Below, one piece after another: positions 12,939-24,577 of a DNA stretch of 64,000 nucleotides; position 1 is the first letter of the stretch; the number at the start of each line of letters is the position of its first letter. A model generated the notes under the pieces. It had not been told where the DNA came from and made no database searches. It saw only the letters and a program-made list of their open reading frames with translations. Both the position numbers and the translations under genes were made by a program. This stretch comes from Candidula unifasciata (Eukaryota > Mollusca > Gastropoda > Stylommatophora > Geomitridae), in NCBI GenBank assembly GCA_905116865.2, contig CAJHNH020007046.1:107001-171000 (forward strand), given 5' to 3'.

Positions 12939-13081
12939 AGCAGACGCAACATGCAGGACTTCTACATTTTTGCTCTTCTTGGTCATCACATTATTCTGCA
13001 GCATTTTGACCATGTGATGCAAGGAGCCCAGGCCCAGAGACTTGTCCACTGTAGAATAAAGTGGTGGAAACAAATCACTAT
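12939..13081 (-). CDS. INPP4: INPP4 exon 21
   Basis: Acceptor gcatgttcag|AT and donor GTCTGCT|gtaagt bound 143 bases. SLHHMVKMLQNNVMTKKSKN then VEVLHVASA matches human [27 protein letters not shown]. It is squeezed between two arrays: 42-bp repeats begin about 30 bases above its acceptor and 36-bp repeats about 50 bases below its donor. Confidence 0.94.
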
Positions 13082-13114
13082 CTGAACATGCTCAGGACAA
13101 CACCTTGTGTGACC

Positions 13115-14680
13115 AGCATCAAAATTATCATTGCTATAGGAAAGACACAAAATCCCAGCATCAAAATTATCATTGCTATAGGAAAGACATAAAATACCAG
13201 TTTCAAAATTATCATTGCTATGGGAAAGACACAAAATACCAGCATCAAAATTATCATTGCTAAAGGAAAGACATATAATACAAGCATTAAAATTATAATT
13301 GCTACAGGAAAGACATAAAATACCAGTTTCAAAATTATCATTGCTATGGGAAAGACACAAAATACCAGCATCAAAATTATCATTGCTAAAGGAAAGACAT
13401 ATAATACAAGCATTAAAATTATAATTGCTACAGGAAAGACATAAAATACCAGTTTCAAAATTATCATTGCTATGGGAAAGACACAAAATACCAGCATCAA
13501 AATTATCATTGCTATAGGAAAGTCATAAAACACCAGCATCAAAATTATAATTGCTATAGGAAAGACACAAAATACCAGCATCAAAATTAATATTGCTATA
13601 GGAAAGATAAAATACCAGCATCAAAATTATCATTGCTATAGGAAAGACACAAAGTACCAGTATCAAAATTATAATTGCTATAGGAAAGACACAAAATACC
13701 AGCATCAAAATTATAATTGCTATAGGAAAGACACAAAATACCAGCATCAAAATTTTAATTGCTATAGGAAAGACACAAAATACCAGTATCAAAATTATAA
13801 TTGCTATAGGAAAGACATAAAATACCAGCATCAAAATTATAATTGCTATAGGAAAGACACAAAATACCAGCATCAAAATCATAATTGCTATAGGAAAGAC
13901 ATAAAATACCAACATCAAAATTATAATTGCTATAGGAAAGACACAAAATACCAGCATCAAAATTAATATTGCTATAGGAAAGATAAAATACCAGCATCAA
14001 AATTATCATTGCTATAGGAAAGACACAAAGTACCAGTATCAAAATTATAATTGCTATAGGAAAGACACAAAATACCAGCATCAAAATTATAATTGCTATA
14101 GGAAAGACACAAAATACCAGCATCAAAATTTTAATTGCTATAGGAAAGACACAAAATACCAGTATCAAAATTATAATTGCTATAGGAAAGACATAAAATA
14201 CCAGCATCAAAATTATAATTGCTATAGGAAAGACACAAAATACCAGCATCAAAATCATAATTGCTATAGGAAAGACATAAAATACCAACATCAAAATTAT
14301 AATTGCTACAGGAAAGACACAAAATCCCAGCATCAAAATTATAATTGCTATAGGAAAGACACAAAATACCAGCATCAAAATTATAATTGCTACAGGAAAG
14401 ACACAAAATCCCAGCATCAAAATTATAATTGCTACAGGAAAGACACAAAATACCAGTATCAAAATTATAATTGCTATAGGAAAGACACAAAACCCCAGCA
14501 TCAAAATTATCATTGCTATAGGAAAGACACAAAATACCAGCATCAAAATTATAATTGCTACAGGAAAGACACAAAATCCCAGCATCAAAATTATAATTGC
14601 TATAGGAAGGACACAAAATCCCAGCATCAAAATTATAATTGCTACAGGAAAGACACAAAATCCCAGCATCAAAAAGTATA
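13115..14680. repeat. 42-bp minisatellite with two higher-order patterns
   Basis: The unit aaaattataattgctatagg plus aaagacacaaaataccagcatc repeats about 37 times. A 126-bp trimer recurs at 13199, 13325 and 13451. A block of about 376 bp is duplicated (aattaatattgctataggaa at 13585 and 13961). Open frames here are artefacts of a period divisible by three. Confidence 0.97.
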
Positions 14681-14726
14681 AATACTTTGTTTTCAAAATG
14701 GGACTGGAGCCTTTTTCAAACATTCA

Positions 14727-14895
14727 GGCATAGTGGGCACATAAGGCCTGACCTATATTTTATAGACCAATTGGCACTTGGCAGGTCATGAGGTCAATAT
14801 TTTCTTTACTTCAGAGGACTTTACCTGGTAACCTATTTAAGACTGGGTTAAAAGTCTGACTCCATTCGGATTTGAACCCACAACTTTAAAATATA
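14727..14895 (-). repeat. SINE family C, copy
   Basis: The plus strand carries cctatattttatagaccaat and ends in gatttgaacccacaac, the reverse of a tRNA box B. Compare the full copy at 34149-34415. Confidence 0.65.
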
Positions 14896-14932
14896 TGTGC
14901 AGGCAAAACTCAGGTTGTGGAACAAACAAGAC

Positions 14933-15312
14933 GGCTATCCTCCGAATAACGGGTGGGAAAGATGGCCGCCGCAAAATATCCTTTCGAGCCACAGTCGCGT
15001 GTCAATTGCACACTTCCGGCGACTTAATTTGCGGTTTTCTGGCGACTATCGCCACCGCCACGTGTCTCCCGGACATGTGGGGTGGATTGGGGCTAAACTA
15101 GATGGCTAGGACTCACGAGCATAGCTGCAGGAGATGAGGAAGCTACTGCTCGTGTGTCCTAGCCATCTAGTTTAGCCCTAACCCACGCCCCTCACGCGGT
15201 GGCGGTGAGGGAGCAAATTAAGTCGCCGGAAGTGCGCAATTGACGCGTGACTGAGGCTCGAAAGGATATTTTGGGGCCGCCATCTTTACCGCCCATTATT
15301 CAGAGGACAGCC
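14933..15312. mobile_element. 380-bp foldback MITE with 8-bp target duplication
   Basis: Two arms of about 170 bp are near-perfect inverted copies (ggctatcctccgaataacgg at the left, complement of the right end ggctgtcctctgaataatgg). A short centre, atagctgcaggagatgagga, separates them. Both ends are flanked by aacaagac (14925-14932 and 15313-15320), a clean 8-bp target duplication. An 8-bp duplication fits hAT, P or Merlin type transposases; the GG-starting ends favour Merlin weakly. There is no coding capacity, so it is non-autonomous. It is GC-richer than its surroundings. Confidence 0.88.
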
Positions 15313-15375
15313 AACAAGACCAAAGTCCACAATTGGAGGAACAACTAGAACTATATATTGGAGCAGCTAGTGAAC

Positions 15376-15485
15376 ACGAAGAAGAAAGGAAGGAGGAGGA
15401 GAAGAAGAAAAAGAAGAAGAAGAAGAAGCAGCAGAGTAGAAGAAGAAGAAGAAGAAGAAGAAGAAGAAGAAAGAAGAAGAAGAAT
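15376..15485. repeat. GAA-rich microsatellite
   Basis: Mainly aga/gaa triplets in the intron just below exon 20. Confidence 0.9.
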
Positions 15486-15573
15486 TATCTGTCTTTCAAA
15501 GACAGCCAATACTGTGAGATGTTCAGATAGATTCCAGGAAGGAAAAGTGGCATCAAAACAAGGCAAAACTCAC

Positions 15574-15671
15574 ATGGATCATCATAGTATTTGCTGTACT
15601 GAATGTAGTACTCGTATAATTTGGCAAATGACTCCATATTTAGTCTTTCTTGTAAAGCTGTGCTTCCAAAT
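15574..15671 (-). CDS. INPP4: INPP4 exon 20
   Basis: Acceptor cttgttcag|A and donor GATCCAT|gtgagt bound 98 bases. FGSTALQERLNMESFAKLYE continues into YYIQYSKYY, matching human [25 protein letters not shown]. One-base start and phase-1 end fit both neighbours. Confidence 0.94.
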
Positions 15672-15814
15672 CTGAACAAGAAAATGTTGAGTTTAACAAC
15701 AAAAATCTGTCCGGGAAACAAAAAGAAGTTTAAAAACAAAAAACAAAGCCTGCATGGGAAACAGACCATGAATATATTTATACAGGAAAATATTTTACGA
15801 GCACAAGCTATTGT

Positions 15815-15990
15815 TGTGTATCCTTTACAGAACATTGCAGAACCAGCCCTAGCATTTTTTTACAGTTGTGGTTTTTCTAAGCAGTAGTTTGCCATTGCTT
15901 TCTAAACGGCTCAAAGCAATGCAAGGCAAAAAATCGCCTACAGAAGAGATGGAACCCGGCACCTCAGCATTATGAAGCAGATTTGCAATA
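15815..15990 (-). repeat. SINE family A, diverged copy
   Basis: The plus strand shows ttgcagaaccagccctagc and agtagtttgccattgctttc, the complement of the family A body, then a decayed tRNA head (gatggaacccggcacctcag). Confidence 0.7.
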
Positions 15991-16734
15991 AGCCACAGAT
16001 GCCAATGAGCATAAGAAATGCGCTAAATAAAGCATTAACAACATGAAACAGAAAACACAAAAACTTAACTTATCCTCACTCAGCATTTTTTTTTTGAGAA
16101 TCTCGCTCTTTTCACGGCACACTTGAAAGTCTCTTTTTTTTTCTGTTAACTCTCCAGTCCTAGGTATTTCAAAACCAATGCATCTTCAATGTCATGTATC
16201 CACTTTCACAAAGGTTTTTCTCTGCCTCATTTTGCAGAAACTCTACCCTCCACCATCTCCACTACCCTCTACCCTCTAGGCCACCTGACTTTTAACATGA
16301 GTAAAATATATCAGCTTTCGGGACAGGATGCTGTTTATGAGCCAATTCTCCTCGATGGTCATAGATCATGTAGGATGTCTGTGTTTTTCTGTTCTTCTTG
16401 GACCATGGTATTAGAGAATTTTTCTGTGGCATGTCAGTTCAAAAGCTCTGATTTTTTCTTCAGCGAATGAGTTGAAGTCCATGACTCGCACCTCTAAGTT
16501 ACCATGGGGAAGATGCATGGTCTCAAAATTTTTACTTTAACCCGCTTACAGGTGCTTTACCAGTCAGTTTTCCTGCATTCTTCTTTTGTCTTCTATGACC
16601 CACGGAACACAGTTATAACCAACTCAAATTAAGCTCTTTGTAGGTGTGGGCATGATTTTTGAGATATTGTAGCTACAGGACGAGCTCTCATGTTGGCCTG
16701 CCTTAGTCACTTCATGCAACAAGCACAAAAAGTT
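15991..16734. other. No recognised gene
   Basis: Intronic sequence between exons 19 and 20. No exon or element could be assigned. Confidence 0.4.
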
Positions 16735-17390
16735 TCAGTGTTACCATTCTTGGATTCCCTGACAGATCCGACCATGTCGGTGTTGCCATTCTTGAATTTC
16801 CTGACAGATCCGACCATCTCAGTGTTGCCAGTCTTGGATTCCCTGACAGATCTGACCATGTCAGTGTTGCCATTCTTGAATTCCCTGACAGATCTGACCA
16901 TGTCAGTGTTGCCATTCTTGGATTCCCTGAAAGATTCCAGTGTTGCCATTCTTGAATTCCTTGACAGATCTGACCATGTCAGTGTTGTCATTCTTGAATT
17001 CCCTGACAGATCCGACATGTCAGTGTTCTGACCTTGAATTCCTGATAGATCTGACCATGTCAGTGTTGCCATTCTTGAATTCCCTGACAGATCTGATGAT
17101 CATGTTCAGTGATTTGACAGATCCGACCATGTCAGTGTTGCCATTCTTGGATTCCCTGACAGATCTGATCATCTCAGTGTTGCCATTCTTGGATTCCCTG
17201 ACAGATCCGACCATGTCAGTGTTGCCATTCTTGAATTTCCTGACAGATCTGACCATGTCAGTGTTGCCATTCTTGGATTCCCTGACAGATCTGACCATGT
17301 CAGTGTTGCCATTCTTGGATTCCCTGACAGATCCGACCATGTCGGTGTTGCCATTCTTGGATTCCCTGACAGATCTGACAACAAAGTGAG
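16735..17390. repeat. 42-bp minisatellite, about 15 copies
   Basis: The unit gttgccattcttggattccc plus tgacagatctgaccatgtcagt. On the minus strand every unit contains agatctgtcag, an acceptor-like end, but no exon is attached. Confidence 0.95.
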
Positions 17391-18089
17391 CCAACATTTG
17401 ATGTTGAGAAACTGATTTAACAACTAAAATAAAACTTCTGCAAAAACAAGTGACAGAAACTGAACATGTCCATTCAATTATTCATGTGTCATCTCCACAA
17501 TGCAATTTGAATGCAATTGTTCTTCAATAAACTCTTATCTCTCCTCCTAGCTGTACATTCCCTGACATTGCTGTTCATTCATCTATTGATGCTATCCTCC
17601 CACTTCTTTACTTTCTGTATCTTGCTCATTTTTTTGCCTTGTAACTTTCCCCTCCAGTGTTATGGCCTTCAATGTGACTGAAATAAATATTTCAGTTCTC
17701 TCTTCAGTTTTTATTTCTTTCAGCAACTCTTCATCAGAACCTCTGTGCCTGATGTCATTATTAACTTCCTATGTCCCAAGCAACAGATCACATGTCACTT
17801 GAGTTCATGTATGTGTACCTCATGATGTATGATATATGTTTTGACATCTGATGTTTAGTGAGGACCTGAAAGAACAAGCTACTGGTTTCATACAAGGGCT
17901 GTGTATTTAATCCCTGTGACATAAGAACACCTATGAGCTTGCATGTCTTCATTACTGCCTGTCTCAGATATCCCCTTGTGAGAACTGAAGAGTCAAAACA
18001 GGCCATTTCACAATGAATTATTATTATTTTCATTTTAATCAAAGCTGCTAAGGGGCAACAAATCCGTTTTATTTTAGGATTACTCTTAC

Positions 18090-18230
18090 TTTTCTGCAAG
18101 AGTAGCCTGTTCATTGATGCCAATATTGAAAGCCATGGCTGTGACTTTAATTTGTTTCCCTTGCTGGAGATCTCTTGGTAGACGGGAGAAAACATCCTTC
18201 TCTATTGGCATGTCAATAATAATGTTGTGT
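18090..18230 (-). CDS. INPP4: INPP4 exon 19: phosphatase-domain entry
   Basis: Acceptor tgtatccacag|A and donor GAAAA|gtaaga bound 141 bases. MPIEKDVFSRLPRDLQQG and AMAFNIGINEQATLAEK match human VPLPGPLFDALPREIQSG and VLFNVGINEQQTLAER, one of the most conserved parts of the family. Confidence 0.95.
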
Positions 18231-18296
18231 CTGTGGATACAGAGATTAGAATTATTTTATGCTGGTTTTTTTTTTTTTCAACGTATCCAGAAACCA

Positions 18297-18486
18297 TGAG
18301 TTGTAAACCCTTTGGCTCGGTACTATGGATATCGCAACCCTTCGGCATTGATTCCATTATAGGTACCGTTAATCTGGGAGAAATGTGGCTTTTCTGCCTA
18401 CCCCTGGGAGTGAACCCGGACCACAAGGAGTTCGTCACCCGGCCGCCGCGAAAGTCAGGTTTAACCAACTTCGCTAGAGAGCCGGG
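18297..18486 (-). repeat. SINE family B, copy 1
   Basis: Reading the minus strand, ggctctctagcgaagttggt starts a tRNA-like head with box B ccgggttcactcccagg, followed by a body with ttctgcctacc reversed. A second copy lies at 49188-49400. Confidence 0.8.
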
Positions 18487-18779
18487 CAAATTTTTTTTAA
18501 TTTTTTTTTTTATGCTGGTAAGTGTATTACAATCTTTGGATCCATCAAAGATGAAAAAGCAGAGAACGGATAGTTAGATGCAACAACGAAATTAATAATC
18601 TGTTTAAATCACCACTAATTATGGCATCAAGGGGGCTACTAGACTACCATGAAGGGAGCACACAGAAAGAATGGCAGATAACCAAGAGACACAAACTGCA
18701 TATACAAAATAGTTGAACTGGAGTAGGCCATGAGACAGACCAAGACACAATATTTGGAGCCATCTACAGGAAATAGGTT

Positions 18780-18880
18780 TGAGGTTTGAGGTTTGAACAA
18801 CGGATCAACCTCATGGCACACGGGTAGTAACCCATAAGTGCTCCATTCTTCTTCTAACTCAAGTCTGAGTCCCAAGAAGC
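18780..18880. repeat. Short dispersed repeat R2, copy 1
   Basis: gggtagtaacccataagtgc and ttctaactcaagtctgagtc also occur at 27752-27850. Confidence 0.7.
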
Positions 18881-18937
18881 TCAGCACAGTGCACAGGCTC
18901 TGCAGCACTGGCGAGGATCCTGAAATACTTTGGATAG

Positions 18938-19160
18938 ATTTTTAACTACAAATTTTGCCCGAGCAGCGCTGTTAGGCTACTCTTTTCGATTTCCAACTGC
19001 CAATGGATTTTTTTATGTGCGCAACAATGCACACGGACGTCCGATCTGAATACCCAGAGACCAGAGGGAATTACTAGAAGTCCAAGTCCACGTGAAAAAA
19101 TCCTAGCCCTTACCGGGGATTGAACCCGGAACCTCTAGCACTCGAGGCGGACACCATGCA
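18938..19160 (-). repeat. SINE family D, copy 1
   Basis: On the minus strand a tRNA-like head (tggtgtccgcctcgagtgct, box B ggttcaatccccgg) is followed by cacgtggacttgg and a conserved body. The second copy is at 41700-41945. Confidence 0.8.
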
Positions 19161-19484
19161 AACAAATTATAGAGAAAAATGGAGGCAGGTGATATCTGCA
19201 GCATGGAACATCAAGAATGCAGAAGAAGAGGAAGAAAAAGATAAAGCACTACAAAGGGAGCCTCAGCACTTCTGTCCTGGTGGTCACATGCTTGTTCCCC
19301 TTTGAGATTAGGGTTTCTAACACTAACTCATTCTCCCAGGGCTAAAATGAGTACCAAGAAATGTAGGGAGTTAAAAAGCAGACAATGAGATATGAAACCC
19401 AAAGCCAATCAACCGCCAACTCGTCCTAGGTCATCATCATTATGATGTGCCTCTTTTTTTCCAAGCAACACACAAGCATGCATA

Positions 19485-19553
19485 CTCCCCCCCTCCCCCC
19501 TCCCCCTATCCCCCCCCCCCCCCCCCCCCCCCCCCTCCCCCCCCCCCCCCCCC
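19485..19553. repeat. Poly(C) tract with rare T
   Basis: About 60 Cs interrupted by single T or A; the true length is likely unreliable in any assembly. Confidence 0.9.
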
Positions 19554-20645
19554 TATCTATGACAACATTCATTAAACAAGACAAATATAAGAATAAATCC
19601 ACACCACCTGCTTATATCTGGATACGCTCCTTCTCTCACAAAACTGAAAAAGACAGCAGAAAATATAAACTGAAACAAATCTATGATTACAAACATTCAA
19701 CATTATCAATCAGATAGAACAACAATACCATATACAATGATATAGCTGAGTAAAGTGAACCTTGTATTCTTAAGATTCCAATATATATGTTAAATCAGCA
19801 ATTTCCCCATACGAAAAAAGCCTAATTTTGCAGAATGTATTACTTATGTCTTTAAGAAATCATTAGTAATACAATGGTACCTTGAATAAAAAAATTAATT
19901 CATTCCTGACTGTGGTTCCTATCTCAAAAAGTATGTATCTGGAAACCAAATTTCCCATTACATCTTACAGGAAATCAATCAATCTCTTCTTAGAAGAACT
20001 GTCTGGTTACCCAAGATCTGCCTAAACTTCTCCACATGAAGCTGAGTTTGTGTTTCTTAACTTTTTTGTTTGAAAATTCTAGGATTTTCTGAGTGACAAG
20101 GCAAAAGAGGCAGTATCTTCAAATGGCAGGGTCATTTCCTCCTTACTGATGAACATTCTCGTAGGCATTTTCTCCAGAAAAGCCCAGTTTCTTTGCAGCT
20201 GAAAACTTACTCTGGTCGGTAACCCTCTGACTCCACAAGTTTCTGAAATTCCCTCACAAACTTTCCAGTTTTTTGTGTGTTTTTTTGGTCAGCATTAGCA
20301 CTTTCTTCACGTCTAAAAACACTATGGACACTGGTTCTATTCTTGAATTTCTCAATCCACTTGTTGTTAACGTTACATTCTTCACAAATGCCTTTGCTAC
20401 TGGTAGTGGATGTCAAATTCTGCTTTAGATTTCTGTAAACAGCTTAATTAAGCTTTTAAACAGTTTATATTCTTAGAAACACTATGTGCTTTCAGCTGAA
20501 TTTCATTAATCGAGACGAGTAGTCAAGTCTCCATTTCTTCCATAACTTCATTTCTTCAAGACGAAACAACAGATTCTTCTTTGGGCGGTTGGAGTTGCTT
20601 ATAAAAATTTGCTTTCTGGAGAGTTATGGTGGATTTGGACAAGTT
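19554..20645. other. No recognised gene
   Basis: AT-rich. Minus 20207-20416 is open (SSKGICEECNVNNKWIEKFK) and could be a small relic, but I cannot assign it. Confidence 0.4.
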
Positions 20646-20649
20646 ATAT

Positions 20650-20805
20650 AAGTAAGTAAAAAAAGTAAAGTAAAGGACCCTTTTCCACGCCTTTAGGCGT
20701 ATAGGGCATATAGGGCTAGACCTATATTTTTATAGACCAATCAGCACAAGATGGGTGATGTGGTCAGCATCACGCCGGCTGCCTCTACTTCCCAGGAACA
20801 AGTTA
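20650..20805 (-). repeat. SINE family C, partial copy
   Basis: ctttaggcgtatagggcata and tatagaccaatcagcacaag match the family C body; the tRNA head is missing. Confidence 0.7.
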
Positions 20806-21109
20806 TATAGCTTGCACAAATCGGTTTACCTGACCCCGTTCTCATATTTTTCCACCAGCTGTTTCTTAATTGCTACTGTGAGTTCTTCTTCTCTTCTTTC
20901 CTGGTTTTCATTCGACCCAGGATAGTCATAACATGCAATATTTAAATGACAGTTAAAACTGTTTGTCCGCAATGCCTCCTGCAAGTGTTTAAACTAACTG
21001 TATTGTTTAATTTACACAAATATTATTTATTATAGGTACACACACACTCAAAAAAGGAAATATTCACAGGCGGCATGTGTTACACACATCACTTATTGCA
21101 ACTTATTCT

Positions 21110-21620
21110 AGATAAATGTGGCACAGTAACACAAACATGCACACCAGCGCAGTGCATCATGGTTTGTATCTCGAACCTGGGTTTTTAGAGGTCAAAATAT
21201 GATATGAAGAAAGATAAATGTGGCATAGTAACACAAACATGCACACCAGCGCAGTGCATCATGGTTTGTATCTCAAACCTGGGTTTGTAGAGGTCAAAAT
21301 ATGATATGAAGAAAGATAAATGTGGCATAGTAACACAAACATGCACACCAGAGCAGTGCATCATGGTTTGTATCTCGAACCTGGGTTTTTAGAGGTCAAA
21401 ATATGATATGAAGAAAGATAAATGTGGCATAGTAACACAAACATGCACACCAGCGCAGTGCATCATGGTTTGTATCTCAAACCTGGGTTTGTAGATGTCA
21501 AAATATGATATGAAGAAAGATAAATGTGGCATAGTAACACAAACATGCACACCAGCGCAGTGCATCATGGTTTGTATCTCGAACCTGGGTTTTTAGAGGT
21601 TAAAATATGATATGAAAAAA
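21110..21620. repeat. Tandem repeat of about 102 bp, 5 copies
   Basis: The unit gataaatgtggcatagtaac...tatgatatgaagaaa contains gcagtgcatcatggtttgta. Copies differ at only a few sites. Confidence 0.95.
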
Positions 21621-22189
21621 ATTTGTATCTTGAAAAGCTTGTGTGTTGAGGTACCACAGTACAAAGAAGACTTTAAATAAAGACCAGTCAAAGTCTGTAA
21701 ACACAGAATTATGGGATGCTGTCTACTTCCAGTAGAAAATAAAACATACTTTGTGCATGATTTTCTTTGTGAATTTCACAACAAATGAAACAGTCTAAAT
21801 TACTGTCAGTACTAGCCATTGGAAACCTTAATTTAATCTGTTCACTTCTATCAAAAGAGATCGCCGACTGAGATGATGAATAAAAGTGATAAGATCACGT
21901 TAAATTAGAAGAGACTGCAGAAGAATGAGATGATGTGAAATTACAAGAGATCACATTGGCTGGAAGATAAACAAAAGTGATAAGATGATGTGAAATTATA
22001 CATGATAGATCATATTTGAATAAGACGATAAATAGAAGTGTTAAGACTGTGTGAAATTAGAAGAGATCACAGATGACAGATCATAATTAAAAGTGGTTAG
22101 ATGACTGAAATTAGAACGGATCATAGGTGACCGAGATGGTGAATAAAAGTGGTAAGATGTGAAGTTATAAAGAATCAAATATGGCCGAT

Positions 22190-23623
22190 GTGGTGAATAT
22201 AACTAGATGTGATTAGATTATGGCAGCAGGAAAGACAAGCCATACGGTACCTCCCCAAAGTGACTAGATTATGACAGAAGGAAAGACGTACCATACTGTA
22301 CCTCCCCAAAGTGACTAGATTATGGCAGCAAGAAAGATGAACCATACTGTACCTCCCCAAAGTGACTAGATTATATCAGCAAGAAAGACAAGCCATACTT
22401 TACCTCCCCAAAGTGACTAGATTATGGCAGCAGGAAAGATGAACCATACTGTACCTCCCCAAAGTGACAAGATTATGGCAGCAAGAAAGACAAACCACAC
22501 TGGACCTCCCCAAAGTGACAAGATTATGGCAGCAGGAAAGATGAACCATACTGTACCTCCCCAAAGTGACAAGATTATAGCAGTAGGAAAGATGAACCAT
22601 ACTGTACCTCCCCAATGCGACTAGATTATTGCAGCAGGAAAGACGAACCATAGTGTACCTCCCCAAAGTGATTAGATTATGGCAGCAGGAAAGATGAACC
22701 ATACTGTACCTCCCCAAAGTGATTAGATTATGGCAGTAGGAAAGATGAACCATACTGTACCTCCCCAGTGATCAGATTATGGCAGTAGGAAAAAGGAACC
22801 ATACTGTACCTCCCCAAAGTGACTAGATTATAGCAGCAGGAAAGATAAACCATACTGTACCTCCCCAAAGTGACTAGATTATAGCAGCAGGAAAGACAAA
22901 CCATAGTGTACCTCCCCAAAGTGATTAGATTATGGCAGCAGGAAAGATGAACCATACTGTACCTCTCCAAAGTGATTAGATTATGGCAGCAGGAAAGATG
23001 AACCATACTGTACCTTCCCAAAGTGATTAGATTATGGCAGCAGGAAAGATGAACCATACTGTACCTCCCCAAAGTGATTAGATTATGGCAGTAGGAAAGA
23101 TGAACCATACTGTACCTCCCCAGTGATCAGATTATGGCAGTAGGAAAAAGGAACCATACTGTACCTCCCCAAAGTGACTAGATTATAGCAGCAGGAAAGA
23201 TAAACCATACTGTACCTCCCCAAAGTGACTAGATTATGGCAGTAGGAAAGATAAACCATACTGTACCTCCCCAAAGTGATCAGATTATGGCAGTAGGAAA
23301 AAGGAACTATACTGTACCTCCCCAAAGTGATCAGATTATGGCAGCAGGAAAGACAAACCATACTGTACCTCCCCAAAGTGACTAGATTATGGCAGCAGGA
23401 AAGACAAACCATAGTGTACCTCCCCAAAGTGACTAGATTATGGCAGCAGGAAAGACAAACCATACTGTACCTCCCCAAAGTGACTAGATTATGGCAGCAG
23501 GAAAGACAAACCATACTGTACCTCCCCAAAGTGACTAGATTATAGCAGCAGGAAAGACAAACCATAGTGTACCTCCCCAAAGTGACTAGATTATGGCAGC
23601 AGGAAAGACGAACCATACTGTAC
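22190..23623. repeat. 51-bp minisatellite carrying the exon 18 splice donor, about 28 copies
   Basis: The plus unit is gtgactagattatggcagca plus ggaaagacaaaccatactgtacctccccaaa. On the minus strand each unit reads ctttggggag|gtacagtatgg, a copy of the last 10 bases of exon 18 with its donor. About 24 copies keep the GT and most keep gtacag. The period is 17 codons, so the exon frame continues as GRYSMVRLSCCHNLVTL repeats to about 23083. Confidence 0.96.
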
Positions 23624-23868
23624 CTCCCCAAAGAAGCTTTTGGTGTGAAATCCTTCTCATTAGCAGGCACCAGCCTGAAGCTGACATAATTGAGGTCCTC
23701 CACACTAATGATAGTGTCCTCTAGCATGCAAAGTTCACTCCCATAGCAACTGAGAAGGCCCTCGAGCTGGAATAAGATCCCAACGGAGCACAGCTGGTCA
23801 GTGAACTGTGGGCTGGCCATCTGATCTGTCTGGGTAAGGGCTGCAAACGCACTGACTAGAGTTGTAAT
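23624..23868 (-). CDS. INPP4: INPP4 exon 18: end of middle domain, array-extended
   Basis: Acceptor tgatcaacag|ATT and donor GGGGAG|gtacag bound 245 bases. ITTLVSAFAALTQTDQ then CSVGILFQLEGLLSCYGSEL and CMLEDTIISVEDLNYVSF match human LTALICGFIIKL...[22 protein letters not shown]. It ends in phase 2 and joins exon 19 as LGRHNIII. The donor is the first of about 28 copies in the adjoining 51-bp array, and the reading frame of the exon stays open into the array to about 23083. Confidence 0.92.
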
Positions 23869-23970
23869 CTGTTGATCAAAATGTTATAATCTGTTGATTA
23901 AAATACACTGTAATGTTAAGACCCGAGTTGTAATCTGCTGATCAAAATGCACTTTAATGTTAATCTTTCA
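23869..23970. repeat. Short duplications of the exon 18 acceptor
   Basis: On the minus strand gatcaacag|attacaactc at the true acceptor is preceded by near copies (gatcaacagattataac twice, gatcagcag|attacaactc once) within 100 bases. Confidence 0.7.
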
Positions 23971-24139
23971 CTACAGGGCATGCTGGGGCCAATAATTATT
24001 GAAACAAAAAGAGACAAGTAATAAATTGCAAACATTCACCAACTGGCACTATGAGCAGCCATGGGACTCACAACCCATGGAATTAGCGAGTGTGACTAGA
24101 AAGATCCACCCGCGTTAAGAAAAGTAGCACTCAGAATAC

Positions 24140-24345
24140 TCCTATAAGCACTCTGTACCCATCTTCAGCAGCAAATGAAGAGTTCCAATTCTAATGGCAC
24201 CAGTAACTGTTTGATTGTATATCCGTCTCGCCTTTCCCTTAAGCGCCGAGTGTCGGCCAGATTTCCTGTTAACTCTGCACAGCGCCATTCCCCTCAACCG
24301 TAATGATCTCTTTGTGCTTTTGCACTGTTCACTTGCTCCCAAAGG
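24140..24345 (-). pseudogene. LINE relic, R3 family
   Basis: The minus strand reads NRKSGRHSALKGKARRIYN then TVTGAIRIG and LLKMGTECL. The 33005-34085 region carries the same wording, so both derive from one non-LTR pol tail. Confidence 0.5.
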
Positions 24346-24508
24346 GCCCTCACAACATCAATTTTGTCATATACTAATTCATCAAATCTTATCTTTGCAA
24401 CTAGCTCAAAAACCACAATTCACTGTCAGAAGATTACTATCAACGTGCCAAAATATTTATGCACTAGATTTTTTAATTTGTTATATTGGCTGTTAAACTG
24501 GGACTTAC

Positions 24509-24577
24509 TGCATGTGCATTTACAATATCTCTTCTGATTTTGAGATCATTCACTGCTCGTACTTGATCTTTGTTCTC
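24509..24577 (-). CDS. INPP4: INPP4 exon 17: short exon
   Basis: Acceptor tgtgtatctccag|GAG and donor CATGCA|gtaagt bound 23 codons, ENKDQVRAVNDLKIRRDIV plus NAHA. This equals human [23 protein letters not shown] with the RRD-hydrophobic-V core kept. Phase 0 at both ends. Confidence 0.9.

Noticed and set aside
11391..13017. Three overlapping open frames of about 480-530 codons
   Set aside because: They are produced by a 36-bp repeat without stops; all three plus frames are open and the peptides are repeats of one another.
13078..14723. Membrane-like hydrophobic frames (VFPIAIIILML repeats)
   Set aside because: Artefact of the 42-bp array, open in more than one frame.
16690..17420. Repeat protein MATLTWSDLSGNPR
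   Set aside because: 42-bp array open in several frames, lying inside intron 19 with no flanking exon in phase.
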